Below, one piece after another: positions 1-6,587 of a DNA stretch of 8,729 nt. The DNA is from Eggerthella sp. CAG:298 (GTDB lineage Bacteria > Actinomycetota > Coriobacteriia > Coriobacteriales > Eggerthellaceae), in assembly GCA_000435675.1 (NCBI GenBank), contig FR895123.1, forward strand, positions 41,786 through 50,514, written 5' to 3'. Made by a program: the position numbers and the translations under genes. The notes beneath the pieces are model-generated. The model made no database searches. It worked only from the letters and a program-made list of their open reading frames with translations, and was not told where the DNA came from. How positions within the stretch are numbered: the stretch's first letter is position 1; every line of letters starts with the position of its first letter.

Positions 1-719
1 TCAAGAACGTGATCGGCGTGGTGAGTGGCAAGGGCGGTGTTGGTAAATCGCTCGTTACTTCGCTGATCGCATCGGCGCTTGCGAAGCAGGGAAAGAACGT
101 GGGCATCCTTGATGCCGACGTCACAGGCCCTTCCATTCCTCGTATGTTCGGTATCGAAGGCAAGGCGATGGGATCTCCCGATGGCTTACTTCCTGCGGTG
201 GCAGCCGATGGCACGAAGGTCATGTCGACCAATCTGTTGCTTGAAAACGATACTGATCCGGTCATTTGGCGTGGTCCTATGATCGCTGGGGTGGTCAAGC
301 AATTTTGGAGCGATGTGGTGTGGGGCGATATCGATTACCTGCTTGTTGACATGCCTCCAGGAACGGGCGATGTTCCGCTCACGGTCTTTCAATCGCTGCC
401 GGTCGATGGCATCATCGTGGTCACTTCGCCGCAGGAGCTGGTGGGCATGATCGTGGCAAAAGCGGTGAATATGGCAGAGGCGATGAAGGTTCCTGTGCTT
501 GGCCTGGTCGAGAACATGGCCTATTTCGTGTGCCCGAACTGCAATGAGAAACACTATATCTTCGGCGAAAGCCAGGTGGATGTGCTCGCGCAAGAATACG
601 AGATCGGCGCGACCGCTCAGATTCCCACGAATCCTACCATTGCCGCGCTATGCGATGCGGGCAAGGTCGATCAGGTGGATTCTTCGTGGCTTGACGATAT
701 CGTGGCCGCCATTGTGTAG
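1..719 (+). CDS. mrp: Mrp/NBP35 (ApbC-like) Fe-S cluster carrier ATPase, 5' end missing
   Basis: This is a P-loop ATPase of the Mrp/NBP35 group, cytosolic proteins that bind a [4Fe-4S] cluster and pass it to apo-proteins. Numbering from the GTG at 9, the visible protein shows the deviant Walker A motif GKGGVGKS at residues 7-14. It continues with the switch segment DADVTGPSIP at 35-44, the Walker B region DMPPGTGD at 114-121, and the family CxxC (CPNC) at 175-178, which binds the bridging cluster. The reading frame stays open upstream of 9 (Lys-Asn-Val-Ile-Gly, codons from base 3), and family members normally carry residues before the P-loop. I therefore treat the GTG at 9 as an internal Val and the gene as truncated by the window edge. 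No extra N-terminal domain can be judged. The stop is TAG at 717-719. The nearby HypD is an Fe-S protein, so a supply role is conceivable but is inference from position only. Confidence 0.93.
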   Translation, partial: KNVIGVVSGKGGVGKSLVTSLIASALAKQGKNVGILDADVTGPSIPRMFGIEGKAMGSPDGLLPAVAADGTKVMSTNLLLENDTDPVIWRGPMIAGVVKQFWSDVVWGDIDYLLVDMPPGTGDVPLTVFQSLPVDGIIVVTSPQELVGMIVAKAVNMAEAMKVPVLGLVENMAYFVCPNCNEKHYIFGESQVDVLAQEYEIGATAQIPTNPTIAALCDAGKVDQVDSSWLDDIVAAIV

Positions 720-739
720 CGCCCATGCTGCTACTTCGG

Positions 740-745
740 TAAAAT
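740..745 (+). promoter_or_regulatory. Possible -10 box (TAAAAT) ahead of pgi
   Basis: TAAAAT matches the sigma-70 -10 consensus at five of six positions and lies about 50 bases before the pgi start codon. No good -35 hexamer sits 16-18 bases upstream. The bases there are TAGCGC or close neighbours, overlapping the mrp stop codon. Transcription could equally read through from mrp, because the gap is only 77 bases and contains no terminator. Confidence 0.3.
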
Positions 746-754
746 GAGGCAAAC

Positions 755-769
755 CAACCGAAACGGTTG
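755..769 (+). repeat. 6-bp inverted repeat CAACCG-AAA-CGGTTG upstream of pgi
   Basis: This is a perfect inverted repeat with a three-base loop in the mrp-pgi gap, 27 bases before the pgi ATG and 9 bases after the candidate -10 box. It has no T-run behind it, so it is not a standard intrinsic terminator. It could be a small operator or a 5'-UTR hairpin, or chance. Confidence 0.4.
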
Positions 770-796
770 ATCCATCGATAGTTCGGGTAGGAACCT

Positions 797-2518
797 ATGA
801 TTAATTTTGAAGCAGCTACGCCCGGTGCTCCGGCGCAAACGCTCATCGATGACCAGGTTGCGAGTCGTATTCACGCCAAGGACAGCAACCTTTTCAACTT
901 CTCCGAAAATGCCCAGCTTTTCGCCCGTGATTTCATGGGCTGGACCACGCTGGCAAGCGAGCCGCCTCTGGCGCTTTCCGAGATTCAGAACTTCGCCGAT
1001 TCCTTGATCGCGCGCGGTTTGAAAACGGTCGTGCTCGTGGGGCAGGGCGGATCCACGCAAGCGCCCATGACGCTCACGAAGTACAACAAAGCGGATTCTT
1101 CGCTCGTTTCGTTCAAGACCATCGACTCGGTTTCGCCGGTGCGTGTGCGTGCCATCATGTCGGAATGCGATCCGAAGACCACGCTCGTCATCCATTCTTC
1201 GAAATCGGGCAGCACGATCGAGCCGCACACCATCATGCAAGCGGTCATGGCGATCATGCGCGAGAAGCTCTCGCAAGAAGAACTCTACAACCATCTGGTC
1301 GCTATCACTGATCCTGGCTCCGACCTGGAAAAGCGCGCGAAAGAAGAAGGTTGGCTGCGGGTGTTCACGGGCGAGCCCAGCGTAGGCGGGCGCTATTCGG
1401 CGCTTTCCGTGTTCGGTCTCTTGCCGGCTGCGCTTGCAGGCATCAACCTCAATGCGCTCATGCGTAGCGCAGCACGTGCCGAGATGCTGTGCAGTAGCGA
1501 CAGCGTGGACAACCCTGCGCTCGTGCTGGCATCCTTCCTTTACGAAAACTATGTGCAAGGACGCAACAAGTTCGCGTTCCTCTCGCCGAAGCGCGGTCGT
1601 GTTCTGGGCCTTTGGATCGAGCAGTTGGTGGCAGAAAGCTTGGGCAAGGAAGGCGAAGGCATCCTCCCGAACATCGAAACCGATTCGCTCACGCTCTCCG
1701 AAGACACGAAGGATCGTACGGCGATCATCTATGAGACCAAGACAGACCTGTTCGACGAACGTCTGAATTACTATCAGTCGCTCGAATTCTTAAACCCCGA
1801 TATCCCGCGCATCACCTTCAAGGTCGAGAACGTGATCGATCTTGCCGGGCATTTCGTTATGTGGGAATACGCCATTGCCATGGTGGGCTATCTCATGGAG
1901 ATCTGCCCGTTCGATCAGCCCGACGTACAGGCGGCAAAGACTGAAGTGCTGCGCATCTTAGAAGAAGGGGGCGAAGCGCCTCATTTCACTCAGAACGGTC
2001 TAGCGGGCGTGCCCGTGGGCGAGATCGAAGTGCACGTTTCCGAGGCGTTGGAAGACTCGCTGGTCGATGAGACGGTTTCGGGCGCGATCACCGCGCTTTG
2101 TCGCAGCATCGAGCCGGGCGATTACTTCTCGCTGAACGCCTTCTTGCCCTTCACGGGCGAAGGCCGTCGTGAGGCGCTTGAAGAGATTCGCCACAGCATC
2201 GCGGAGCGCTGCCGCATCCCGTCTTGCTTGGAGATCGGACCACGCTACCTGCACTCCACGGGCCAGCTGCACAAAGGCGGTCGCAACAACGGGGTGTTCC
2301 TCGTGCTTTCGGCGGACGAACCGCGCGATATCGAAGTGGAGAACGCGAAAGCCCAAAGCCTTGGCGAGCTCGAAAAAGCGCAGGCTATGGGTGATTTTTC
2401 CATCCTTTCATCCCGTGGTAGGCGGTGTGTCTACATCCATCTTCCCGACAATTCATCCGTTACGCTGCGCCTCCTTTCGAAGGTGCTGCGCAACGTGGTC
2501 GCACGCGTTACGGAGTAG
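797..2518 (+). CDS. pgi: Glucose-6-phosphate isomerase, Tal-Pgi type without the transaldolase domain
   Basis: This 573-residue cytosolic enzyme interconverts glucose 6-phosphate and fructose 6-phosphate in glycolysis and gluconeogenesis. It is built on two SIS folds. Visible motifs are GQGGSTQAP at 82-90, the sugar-phosphate-binding SSKSGST at 134-140, and GGRYSALS at 197-204. AESLGKEGEG at 279-288 carries the expected catalytic base Glu280, and FDQPDVQAAK at 372-381 carries the expected Lys381. The segment from about 385 to 573, with EIGPRYLHSTGQLHKGG at 479-495, is the extension I recognise from the Pgi half of bifunctional transaldolase-Pgi proteins rather than from E. coli-type Pgi. Here the transaldolase half is absent: mrp ends only 77 bases upstream. 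The ATG at 797 is preceded by TAGGAA at 788-793, rather close to the start. hypF begins 5 bases after the stop, so the two are probably co-transcribed. The family call is secure; the Tal-Pgi affiliation is from recalled motifs. Confidence 0.93.
   Translation: MINFEAATPGAPAQTLIDDQVASRIHAKDSNLFNFSENAQLFARDFMGWTTLASEPPLALSEIQNFADSLIARGLKTVVLVGQGGSTQAPMTLTKYNKADSSLVSFKTIDSVSPVRVRAIMSECDPKTTLVIHSSKSGSTIEPHTIMQAVMAIMREKLSQEELYNHLVAITDPGSDLEKRAKEEGWLRVFTGEPSVGGRYSALSVFGLLPAALAGINLNALMRSAARAEMLCSSDSVDNPALVLASFLYENYVQGRNKFAFLSPKRGRVLGLWIEQLVAESLGKEGEGILPNIETDSLTLSEDTKDRTAIIYETKTDLFDERLNYYQSLEFLNPDIPRITFKVENVIDLAGHFVMWEYAIAMVGYLMEICPFDQPDVQAAKTEVLRILEEGGEAPHFTQNGLAGVPVGEIEVHVSEALEDSLVDETVSGAITALCRSIEPGDYFSLNAFLPFTGEGRREALEEIRHSIAERCRIPSCLEIGPRYLHSTGQLHKGGRNNGVFLVLSADEPRDIEVENAKAQSLGELEKAQAMGDFSILSSRGRRCVYIHLPDNSSVTLRLLSKVLRNVVARVTE
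2512..2515 (+). promoter_or_regulatory. Ribosome binding site (GGAG) that sets the hypF start
   Basis: GGAG lies eight bases before the ATG at 2524 and overlaps the last codons of pgi. It supports 2524 over the in-frame ATG at 2425, which lies inside pgi and would add 33 residues unrelated to the acylphosphatase domain. Confidence 0.75.
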
Positions 2519-2523
2519 TGAGC

Positions 2524-5049
2524 ATGGCAGAGAACGAAGCGCGCGAAGCGCTCGATATTACGGTCAAAGGAGTAGTTCAAGGGGTCGGTTTTCGGCCCTT
2601 TGTCTTCAGGTGCGCACAGAGGTTCCATCTGACGGGCTGGGTGTTGAATGCGCTTGATGGGGTAGTGATCCACGTCGAAGGTACGCAGAACGACCTCGAT
2701 TGCTTTGCGATCGCACTCGTGCAAGAAGCGCCCGAAGCGGCCAATGTGAAAGAGCTTGAGCTCAACGAAGCGCCCGTTGAAGGCTTTGAAGAATTTGAGA
2801 TCCGCTTTTCGGATGATTCCGAAGCGAACGAAACCACACTCGTTTCGCCTGATCTTGCCACCTGCGATGCTTGCGTGGCCGAACTTTTCGATCCCGAGAA
2901 TCGCCGTTATCACTATCCCTTCATCAACTGCACGAATTGCGGTCCGCGTTTCACCATCATCGATGAGCTGCCCTACGACCGCGAACATACTTCTATGAAA
3001 GAGTTCACCATGGACGAACCTTGCCAAACAGAATACGACGATCCGATGGATCGCCGCTTTCATGCGCAACCCAACGCTTGTTTCAATTGCGGGCCACGTT
3101 TGGGCTGGATCGATGTGGAAGGCATGCTTCCCAATGAGGTCCAACAGCTTTCGATCGATAGCCTGGATTGGGCGTTTACCTCAGAAGATTCCGATGAATT
3201 CGTTGACGATTGCGTGAAGCTGCTCAAAGCAGGCAAGATCGTGGCCGTCAAGGGGCTGGGCGGCTATCACTTGGTGTGCGATGCGCTGAACGCCGAAGCG
3301 CTGGCGGCTCTGCGCGAACGAAAGCATCGGTACGGCAAGGCGTTTGCGGTCATGGCGCACTCGATCGAGCAAGCGCGTGACTATGCGCTCATCAGCGAAG
3401 CGGAAGAGACGCAGCTTGAATCGAGCGCGCGCCCGATCGTACTGTTGCGCAAACGCAGCGATGTTGAGTTGCCACTCGATCTTGCGGGCGACCTGCCCGA
3501 GCTGGGTATCATGCTGCCAGCAACGCCGCTGCAGCATCTGATCGCACGCGCTTTCGATGGCCTACTCGTCATGACCTCGGGCAACGTGCACGACGACCCG
3601 ATCGTGATCGAGGAACACGAAGCATTCGAGCAGCTTGCGGGCATTGCAGACGCCTTCTTGGTGAACAATCGCGCCATCATCGAGCGCTTCGACGATTCGG
3701 TGGTGCGCGTGCTCGAGCCGGTTGGGGTAGACCCAGTGGTCCAAGTCATTCGCCGCGCCCGTGGTCTTGCGCCGGCACCGATCAAGCTGCCTGCTCAAGT
3801 GCACGAACTTGGTGAAGAATCTCCCGAGCTGTTGGCAGTTGGCTCCGAACTCAAGAACACTTTCACGATCACGCGCGGTGAAGAGGCGTTCGTTTCGCAA
3901 CATCTGGGCGATATGGAGCATGTTGCCTCGTTCGACAACTGGCTCGAAACGAAAGATCTCTACGAGAAGCTCTTCCACTTGAAGCCCACCAAGCTTGCGT
4001 GCGATCTGCATCCTGAATACGTGCTCAGCAAATGGGCACGCGCGCAAGCAAGCGAACGCGATCTCCCGCTTTGCGAGGTGCAACATCATCATGCACATGT
4101 GGTTGCGGCCATGGCGGAGAACGAGCTCGAAGGTCCGGTCTGCGGTATCGCGTTCGACGGCACGGGCTACGGTGTTGATGGCGCGATCTGGGGCGGCGAA
4201 GTGCTGCTCTCGAATCTCACCACGTTCGAGCGCTTCATCAACGTTGCGTACTTCCCGTTGCCGGGTGGTACGCAGGCGATCCATCACACCGATCGCTGTG
4301 CCTATGGCGTGTTGTGGGCGTTCGATCTGCTTGAGCATCCCTTCGCGCAGTCCTTCTTCGCCGATCAGGAACAAGAGACCGAGCTCATGACCAAGATGAT
4401 CGAGGGCGGCATCAACACCCCCTTCACTTCTTCGATGGGACGCCTCTTCGATGCAGCCTCAGCGCTTCTGGGTATCTGCAACGAGCCGCGCTACGAAGGC
4501 GAAGGTGCGATCCTGCTCGAGGCCGAGATCACGAAGGGTTTCGGCACAGACGCAGCCGCTGAACTGAAAACGCTCCTTGCTGAAGCTGAGGAAACGACCT
4601 CATCGCTTGCGCAGGAAGCGGTGGATCCAACGGCCGAGCTTGATGCGGTTGAGCGTTACCAGTTCGGCCTCATAAAGAACACTGCCACCGAGCAGAGCAC
4701 CGCGCAAGACACGTCCGTGTTGCTGCTCGATCCTGCCCCCGTGTTCGAAGCACTGCTCGATGATCTGCAGGCAGGAGTCGATAAGGCCCTCATCGCGCGC
4801 CGCTTCCACGAAGCGGTGGTGCGCGCCATCCTCACGGCAGCAGAGACCGTGCGCGCGCTCTACGACATCAATATCGTCACGCTTTCGGGTGGAGTTTTCA
4901 TGAACCGCTACCTGACCGAACGTGCCCTTTCAGACCTGCAGGCTGCAGGTTTCACCATCGCCCTCAATCGCGAGCTGCCGCCTAACGATGCTTCGGTCTC
5001 CTACGGCCAGGCTGTGATAGGATTGCACTCAAATGAGGGAGGTCAGTAA
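2524..5049 (+). CDS. hypF: Carbamoyltransferase HypF, [NiFe]-hydrogenase maturation
   Basis: HypF activates carbamoyl phosphate with ATP to carbamoyl-adenylate and transfers the carbamoyl group to the C-terminal Cys of HypE, the source of the CN ligands of [NiFe] hydrogenases. The 841 residues show the full domain order. The acylphosphatase domain is about 10-96 (GVVQGVGFRPF, Arg24, Asn42). Paired zinc fingers follow: C114/C117/C136/C139, then D164/C167/C186/C189. The YrdC-like domain is about 230-415 (KGLGGYHLVCDA, MTSGN, RFDDSVV). The Kae1-like domain is about 435-835, with VQHHHAH giving His521 and His525, DGTGYG giving Asp545, SGGVFMN, and NDASVSYGQA giving Asp822. Odd points are Asp164 where the family has Cys; GGT at 581-583 where GGD is usual, with a changed EPxR stretch after it; KAFAVM for the usual KPFAVM; and Ala/Glu/Thr-rich extra loops at about 671-735. 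It is longer than E. coli HypF (about 750 residues). It is followed by hypC after 2 bases. Confidence 0.96.
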   Translation: MAENEAREALDITVKGVVQGVGFRPFVFRCAQRFHLTGWVLNALDGVVIHVEGTQNDLDCFAIALVQEAPEAANVKELELNEAPVEGFEEFEIRFSDDSEANETTLVSPDLATCDACVAELFDPENRRYHYPFINCTNCGPRFTIIDELPYDREHTSMKEFTMDEPCQTEYDDPMDRRFHAQPNACFNCGPRLGWIDVEGMLPNEVQQLSIDSLDWAFTSEDSDEFVDDCVKLLKAGKIVAVKGLGGYHLVCDALNAEALAALRERKHRYGKAFAVMAHSIEQARDYALISEAEETQLESSARPIVLLRKRSDVELPLDLAGDLPELGIMLPATPLQHLIARAFDGLLVMTSGNVHDDPIVIEEHEAFEQLAGIADAFLVNNRAIIERFDDSVVRVLEPVGVDPVVQVIRRARGLAPAPIKLPAQVHELGEESPELLAVGSELKNTFTITRGEEAFVSQHLGDMEHVASFDNWLETKDLYEKLFHLKPTKLACDLHPEYVLSKWARAQASERDLPLCEVQHHHAHVVAAMAENELEGPVCGIAFDGTGYGVDGAIWGGEVLLSNLTTFERFINVAYFPLPGGTQAIHHTDRCAYGVLWAFDLLEHPFAQSFFADQEQETELMTKMIEGGINTPFTSSMGRLFDAASALLGICNEPRYEGEGAILLEAEITKGFGTDAAAELKTLLAEAEETTSSLAQEAVDPTAELDAVERYQFGLIKNTATEQSTAQDTSVLLLDPAPVFEALLDDLQAGVDKALIARRFHEAVVRAILTAAETVRALYDINIVTLSGGVFMNRYLTERALSDLQAAGFTIALNRELPPNDASVSYGQAVIGLHSNEGGQ
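5038..5043 (+). promoter_or_regulatory. Strong Shine-Dalgarno (GGAGGT) of hypC inside the hypF 3' end
   Basis: GGAGGT is a full-strength ribosome binding site eight bases before the hypC ATG. It is embedded in the last codons of hypF (Gly-Gly-Gln), so translation of the two genes is probably coupled. It is the best ribosome binding site in the window, in keeping with a small scaffold protein made in quantity. Confidence 0.8.
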
Positions 5050-5051
5050 TC

Positions 5052-5288
5052 ATGTGTTTAGCGATTCCAGCCCAAGTCAAAGAGATCGATGAAGGCAATC
5101 TTGCCACGGTCGATATCCTCGGTGTAACGCGCGAGATTTCCCTCGACCTCACGCCTCAGGCGGAAGTAGGCAGCTATGTGCTCGTGCACGCGGGTTTCGC
5201 CATCGAAGTGGTCGATGAACAGTTCGCCCAAGAAACGCTCGATCTGGTGAAGAGCTTCCCCGAACTCGCCGATCTTGAAGGGGTCTAG
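5052..5288 (+). CDS. hypC: Hydrogenase maturation chaperone HypC/HybG
   Basis: HypC is a small OB-fold chaperone. It binds HypD to build the Fe(CN)2CO unit and then carries the iron to the hydrogenase large-subunit precursor. The 78-residue protein begins MCLAIP, the family signature. Cys2 is the iron ligand exposed after Met removal, and YVLVHAGFAI at 42-51 includes His46, the second conserved residue. The length is normal for the family (about 75-90 residues). The gene sits between hypF and hypD with gaps of 2 and 3 bases. Only one hypC-type gene is visible, so it may serve all hydrogenases unless a paralogue lies elsewhere. Confidence 0.97.
   Translation: MCLAIPAQVKEIDEGNLATVDILGVTREISLDLTPQAEVGSYVLVHAGFAIEVVDEQFAQETLDLVKSFPELADLEGV
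5278..5283 (+). promoter_or_regulatory. Ribosome binding site (AAGGGG) for hypD
   Basis: AAGGGG overlaps the last codons of hypC and lies eight bases before the hypD ATG at 5292. The stop-to-start gap is three bases, consistent with coupled translation of hypC and hypD. Confidence 0.6.
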
Positions 5289-5291
5289 TTC

Positions 5292-6368
5292 ATGGACCTC
5301 TCTGCGTTCAAAGATCCCGCGCTTGCCAAAGGGCTCATCCACTCGATCGATTCATGGGCGCCTGAACAGGCAACGCTCATGGAGGTATGTGGAACGCATA
5401 CGGTTGCCATCGCGCGCAATGGCCTGCGTGATCTGATGCCGAACGACACGAAGCTCGTTTCCGGTCCAGGGTGCCCGGTTTGCGTAACCTCCAATGAAGA
5501 CATCGATACCGTTATCGCGCTCGCGCGCATCCCGAATGTGACGATCGCCACCTTCGGCGATATGACGCGTGTCCCAGGTTCTACCTCAAGCTTGCTCAAG
5601 GAGCAGGCTGAAGGTCGCTCGATCAACATCGTCTATTCGCCGCTCGATGCGCTCAAGCTTGCTCAAGAGCACCCCGATAAAGAGATCGTGTTCGTAGGCG
5701 TTGGCTTCGAGACCACCACACCCCTTGTTGCTATGGCTATCAAGCGCGCTCAAGCGCTCGGCCTGAAGAACTTCTCGGTGTTCGTCGCACACAAGAACAT
5801 GCCCAACGCTCTTGAAGTGATCGTTTCCGATCCAGAACTAAAGATCGATGCACTCATCCTGCCCGGTCATGTTTCCACGATCATCGGCACGAAGCCCTAT
5901 GAATTCCTCGCAGAAAAATATGGCATCCCTGGCGTGATCACCGGTTTCGAGCCCGTTGATGTGCTGCAAGGTATCGCCATGATCATGCGCCAGCTTCACG
6001 AAGGGCGCGCCGAGATCGAGATCGCGTATTCACGCGGAGTCATGCGCGAAGGTAACCCCGTTGCGCTCGCTGCGATCGACGAAGTGTTCGACACGGTCGA
6101 TGCTACCTGGCGCGGGCTGGGCGTGATCCCTGGTTCAGGCTATGCGATCCGCGAAGAGTTCGAAGACTTCGATGCGGTCAAACGCTTCCATCCCGAAGTG
6201 GAGCCCACGCAGAATCCAAAGGGCTGCCGCTGTGGAGATGTGCTTCGTGGCATCATGGCGCCAGACGAATGCCCGCTCTTCCGTAAAGTCTGCATGCCTG
6301 AGAATCCGGTCGGTCCGTGCATGGTCTCTTCGGAAGGCTCGTGCGCTGCCTATTATCGCTACTATTAA
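5292..6368 (+). CDS. hypD: Hydrogenase maturation Fe-S protein HypD
   Basis: HypD is the [4Fe-4S] scaffold that, with HypC, holds the iron while CO and two CN ligands are added; CN comes from HypE. The 358-residue protein is full length. Motifs in order are MEVCGTHT at 30-37 (Cys33), GPGCPVCVT at 58-66 (Cys61, Cys64, the thiol-redox pair), FGDMTRVPGS at 88-97, GFETTTP at 138-144, LPGHVSTIIG at 190-199, and GFEPVDVLQ at 218-226. The cysteine-rich C-terminus NPKGCRCGDVLRG at 308-320 continues to PVGPCMVSSEGSCAAYYRY at 339-357, supplying Cys312, 314, 327, 334, 343 and 351 for the cluster. A small departure is MPN at 170-172 where a Pro-Pro pair is common. It is the last gene of the tight hypF-hypC-hypD cluster; no hypE follows. 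Confidence 0.97.
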   Translation: MDLSAFKDPALAKGLIHSIDSWAPEQATLMEVCGTHTVAIARNGLRDLMPNDTKLVSGPGCPVCVTSNEDIDTVIALARIPNVTIATFGDMTRVPGSTSSLLKEQAEGRSINIVYSPLDALKLAQEHPDKEIVFVGVGFETTTPLVAMAIKRAQALGLKNFSVFVAHKNMPNALEVIVSDPELKIDALILPGHVSTIIGTKPYEFLAEKYGIPGVITGFEPVDVLQGIAMIMRQLHEGRAEIEIAYSRGVMREGNPVALAAIDEVFDTVDATWRGLGVIPGSGYAIREEFEDFDAVKRFHPEVEPTQNPKGCRCGDVLRGIMAPDECPLFRKVCMPENPVGPCMVSSEGSCAAYYRYY

Positions 6369-6385
6369 GAGCGGCTTCTTGAAGG

Positions 6386-6400
6386 GTGGTTGCGCACCAC
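6386..6400 (+). repeat. 5-bp inverted repeat just after hypD
   Basis: GTGGT-TGCGC-ACCAC lies 17 bases after the hypD stop. It could be part of a 3'-end RNA structure for the hyp transcript. Without a following U-tract I do not call it a terminator. Confidence 0.3.
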
Positions 6401-6529
6401 GCGCTTGCTCGGACTATCCCTATCCGTTTCATCATTTCGCAGCTTCACCGTTCTGCGTCAAGCTCGTATTTCTTGAATGCTTGTGCTTTCGCCCCAGTGC
6501 TTCTTAAAAGATGCTTACACTTTCCTGGT

Positions 6530-6544
6530 GCAGGCCATCCCTGC
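6530..6544 (+). repeat. GCAGG-N5-CCTGC inverted repeat beside the TATAAT box
   Basis: This is a perfect 5-bp dyad with a 5-base centre, ending three bases before the TATAAT at 6548. It would fill the spacer between -35 and -10 of that promoter, a typical place for a repressor operator. Five base pairs is short enough to arise by chance. Confidence 0.3.
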
Positions 6545-6547
6545 CGT

Positions 6548-6553
6548 TATAAT
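6548..6553 (+). promoter_or_regulatory. -10 box TATAAT of a likely promoter for the PH-domain pair
   Basis: A perfect sigma-70 type -10 hexamer lies 40 bases before the ydbS-like start codon, in the only sizeable intergenic gap. The -35 region 17 bases upstream (CTGGTG at 6525-6530) is a poor match to TTGACA, so the promoter may be weak or activator-dependent. The expected transcript start is about 6560. Confidence 0.5.
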
Positions 6554-6583
6554 CGGAAGAACAAATCGCACGCGAAGGCAAAC

Positions 6584-6587
6584 GGAG
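6584..6587 (+). promoter_or_regulatory. Ribosome binding site (GGAG) deciding the start at 6594
   Basis: GGAG is six bases before the ATG at 6594. The same frame is open from an ATG at 6477, but that start would lie upstream of the TATAAT box and would encode 39 unrelated residues, so 6594 is preferred. Confidence 0.7.

Noticed and set aside
9..11. GTG at 9 as the true mrp start
   Set aside because: The frame is open to the left edge with residues (Lys-Asn-Val-Ile) that fit the normal approach to the Mrp P-loop, and only eight bases precede it, too few to show a ribosome binding site.
2425..2523. In-frame extension of hypF to an ATG at 2425
   Set aside because: It would overlap pgi by 94 bases and add residues unrelated to the acylphosphatase domain. 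The ATG at 2524 has a GGAG eight bases upstream.
2169..2657. A 162-codon + strand frame across the pgi-hypF junction
   Set aside because: It overlaps two well-supported genes in another frame and is rich in Arg/Ser/Ala typical of shadow translations.
3562..4374. A 270-codon open frame on the minus strand
   Set aside because: It lies wholly inside hypF, has no recognisable domain, and is explained by the GC-biased codon use of the + strand gene. The same reasoning removes the minus-strand frames at 731-1558, 2431-3144, 6504-7232 and 7293-7739.
3223..5040. HypF as a TsaC/TsaD tRNA-modification protein or a TobZ-type O-carbamoyltransferase
   Set aside because: YrdC- and Kae1-like domains are shared, but the N-terminal acylphosphatase domain and zinc fingers plus the adjacent hypC and hypD identify HypF.
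6386..6400. Intrinsic terminator after hypD
   Set aside because: The stem has only five pairs and is not followed by a T-run.
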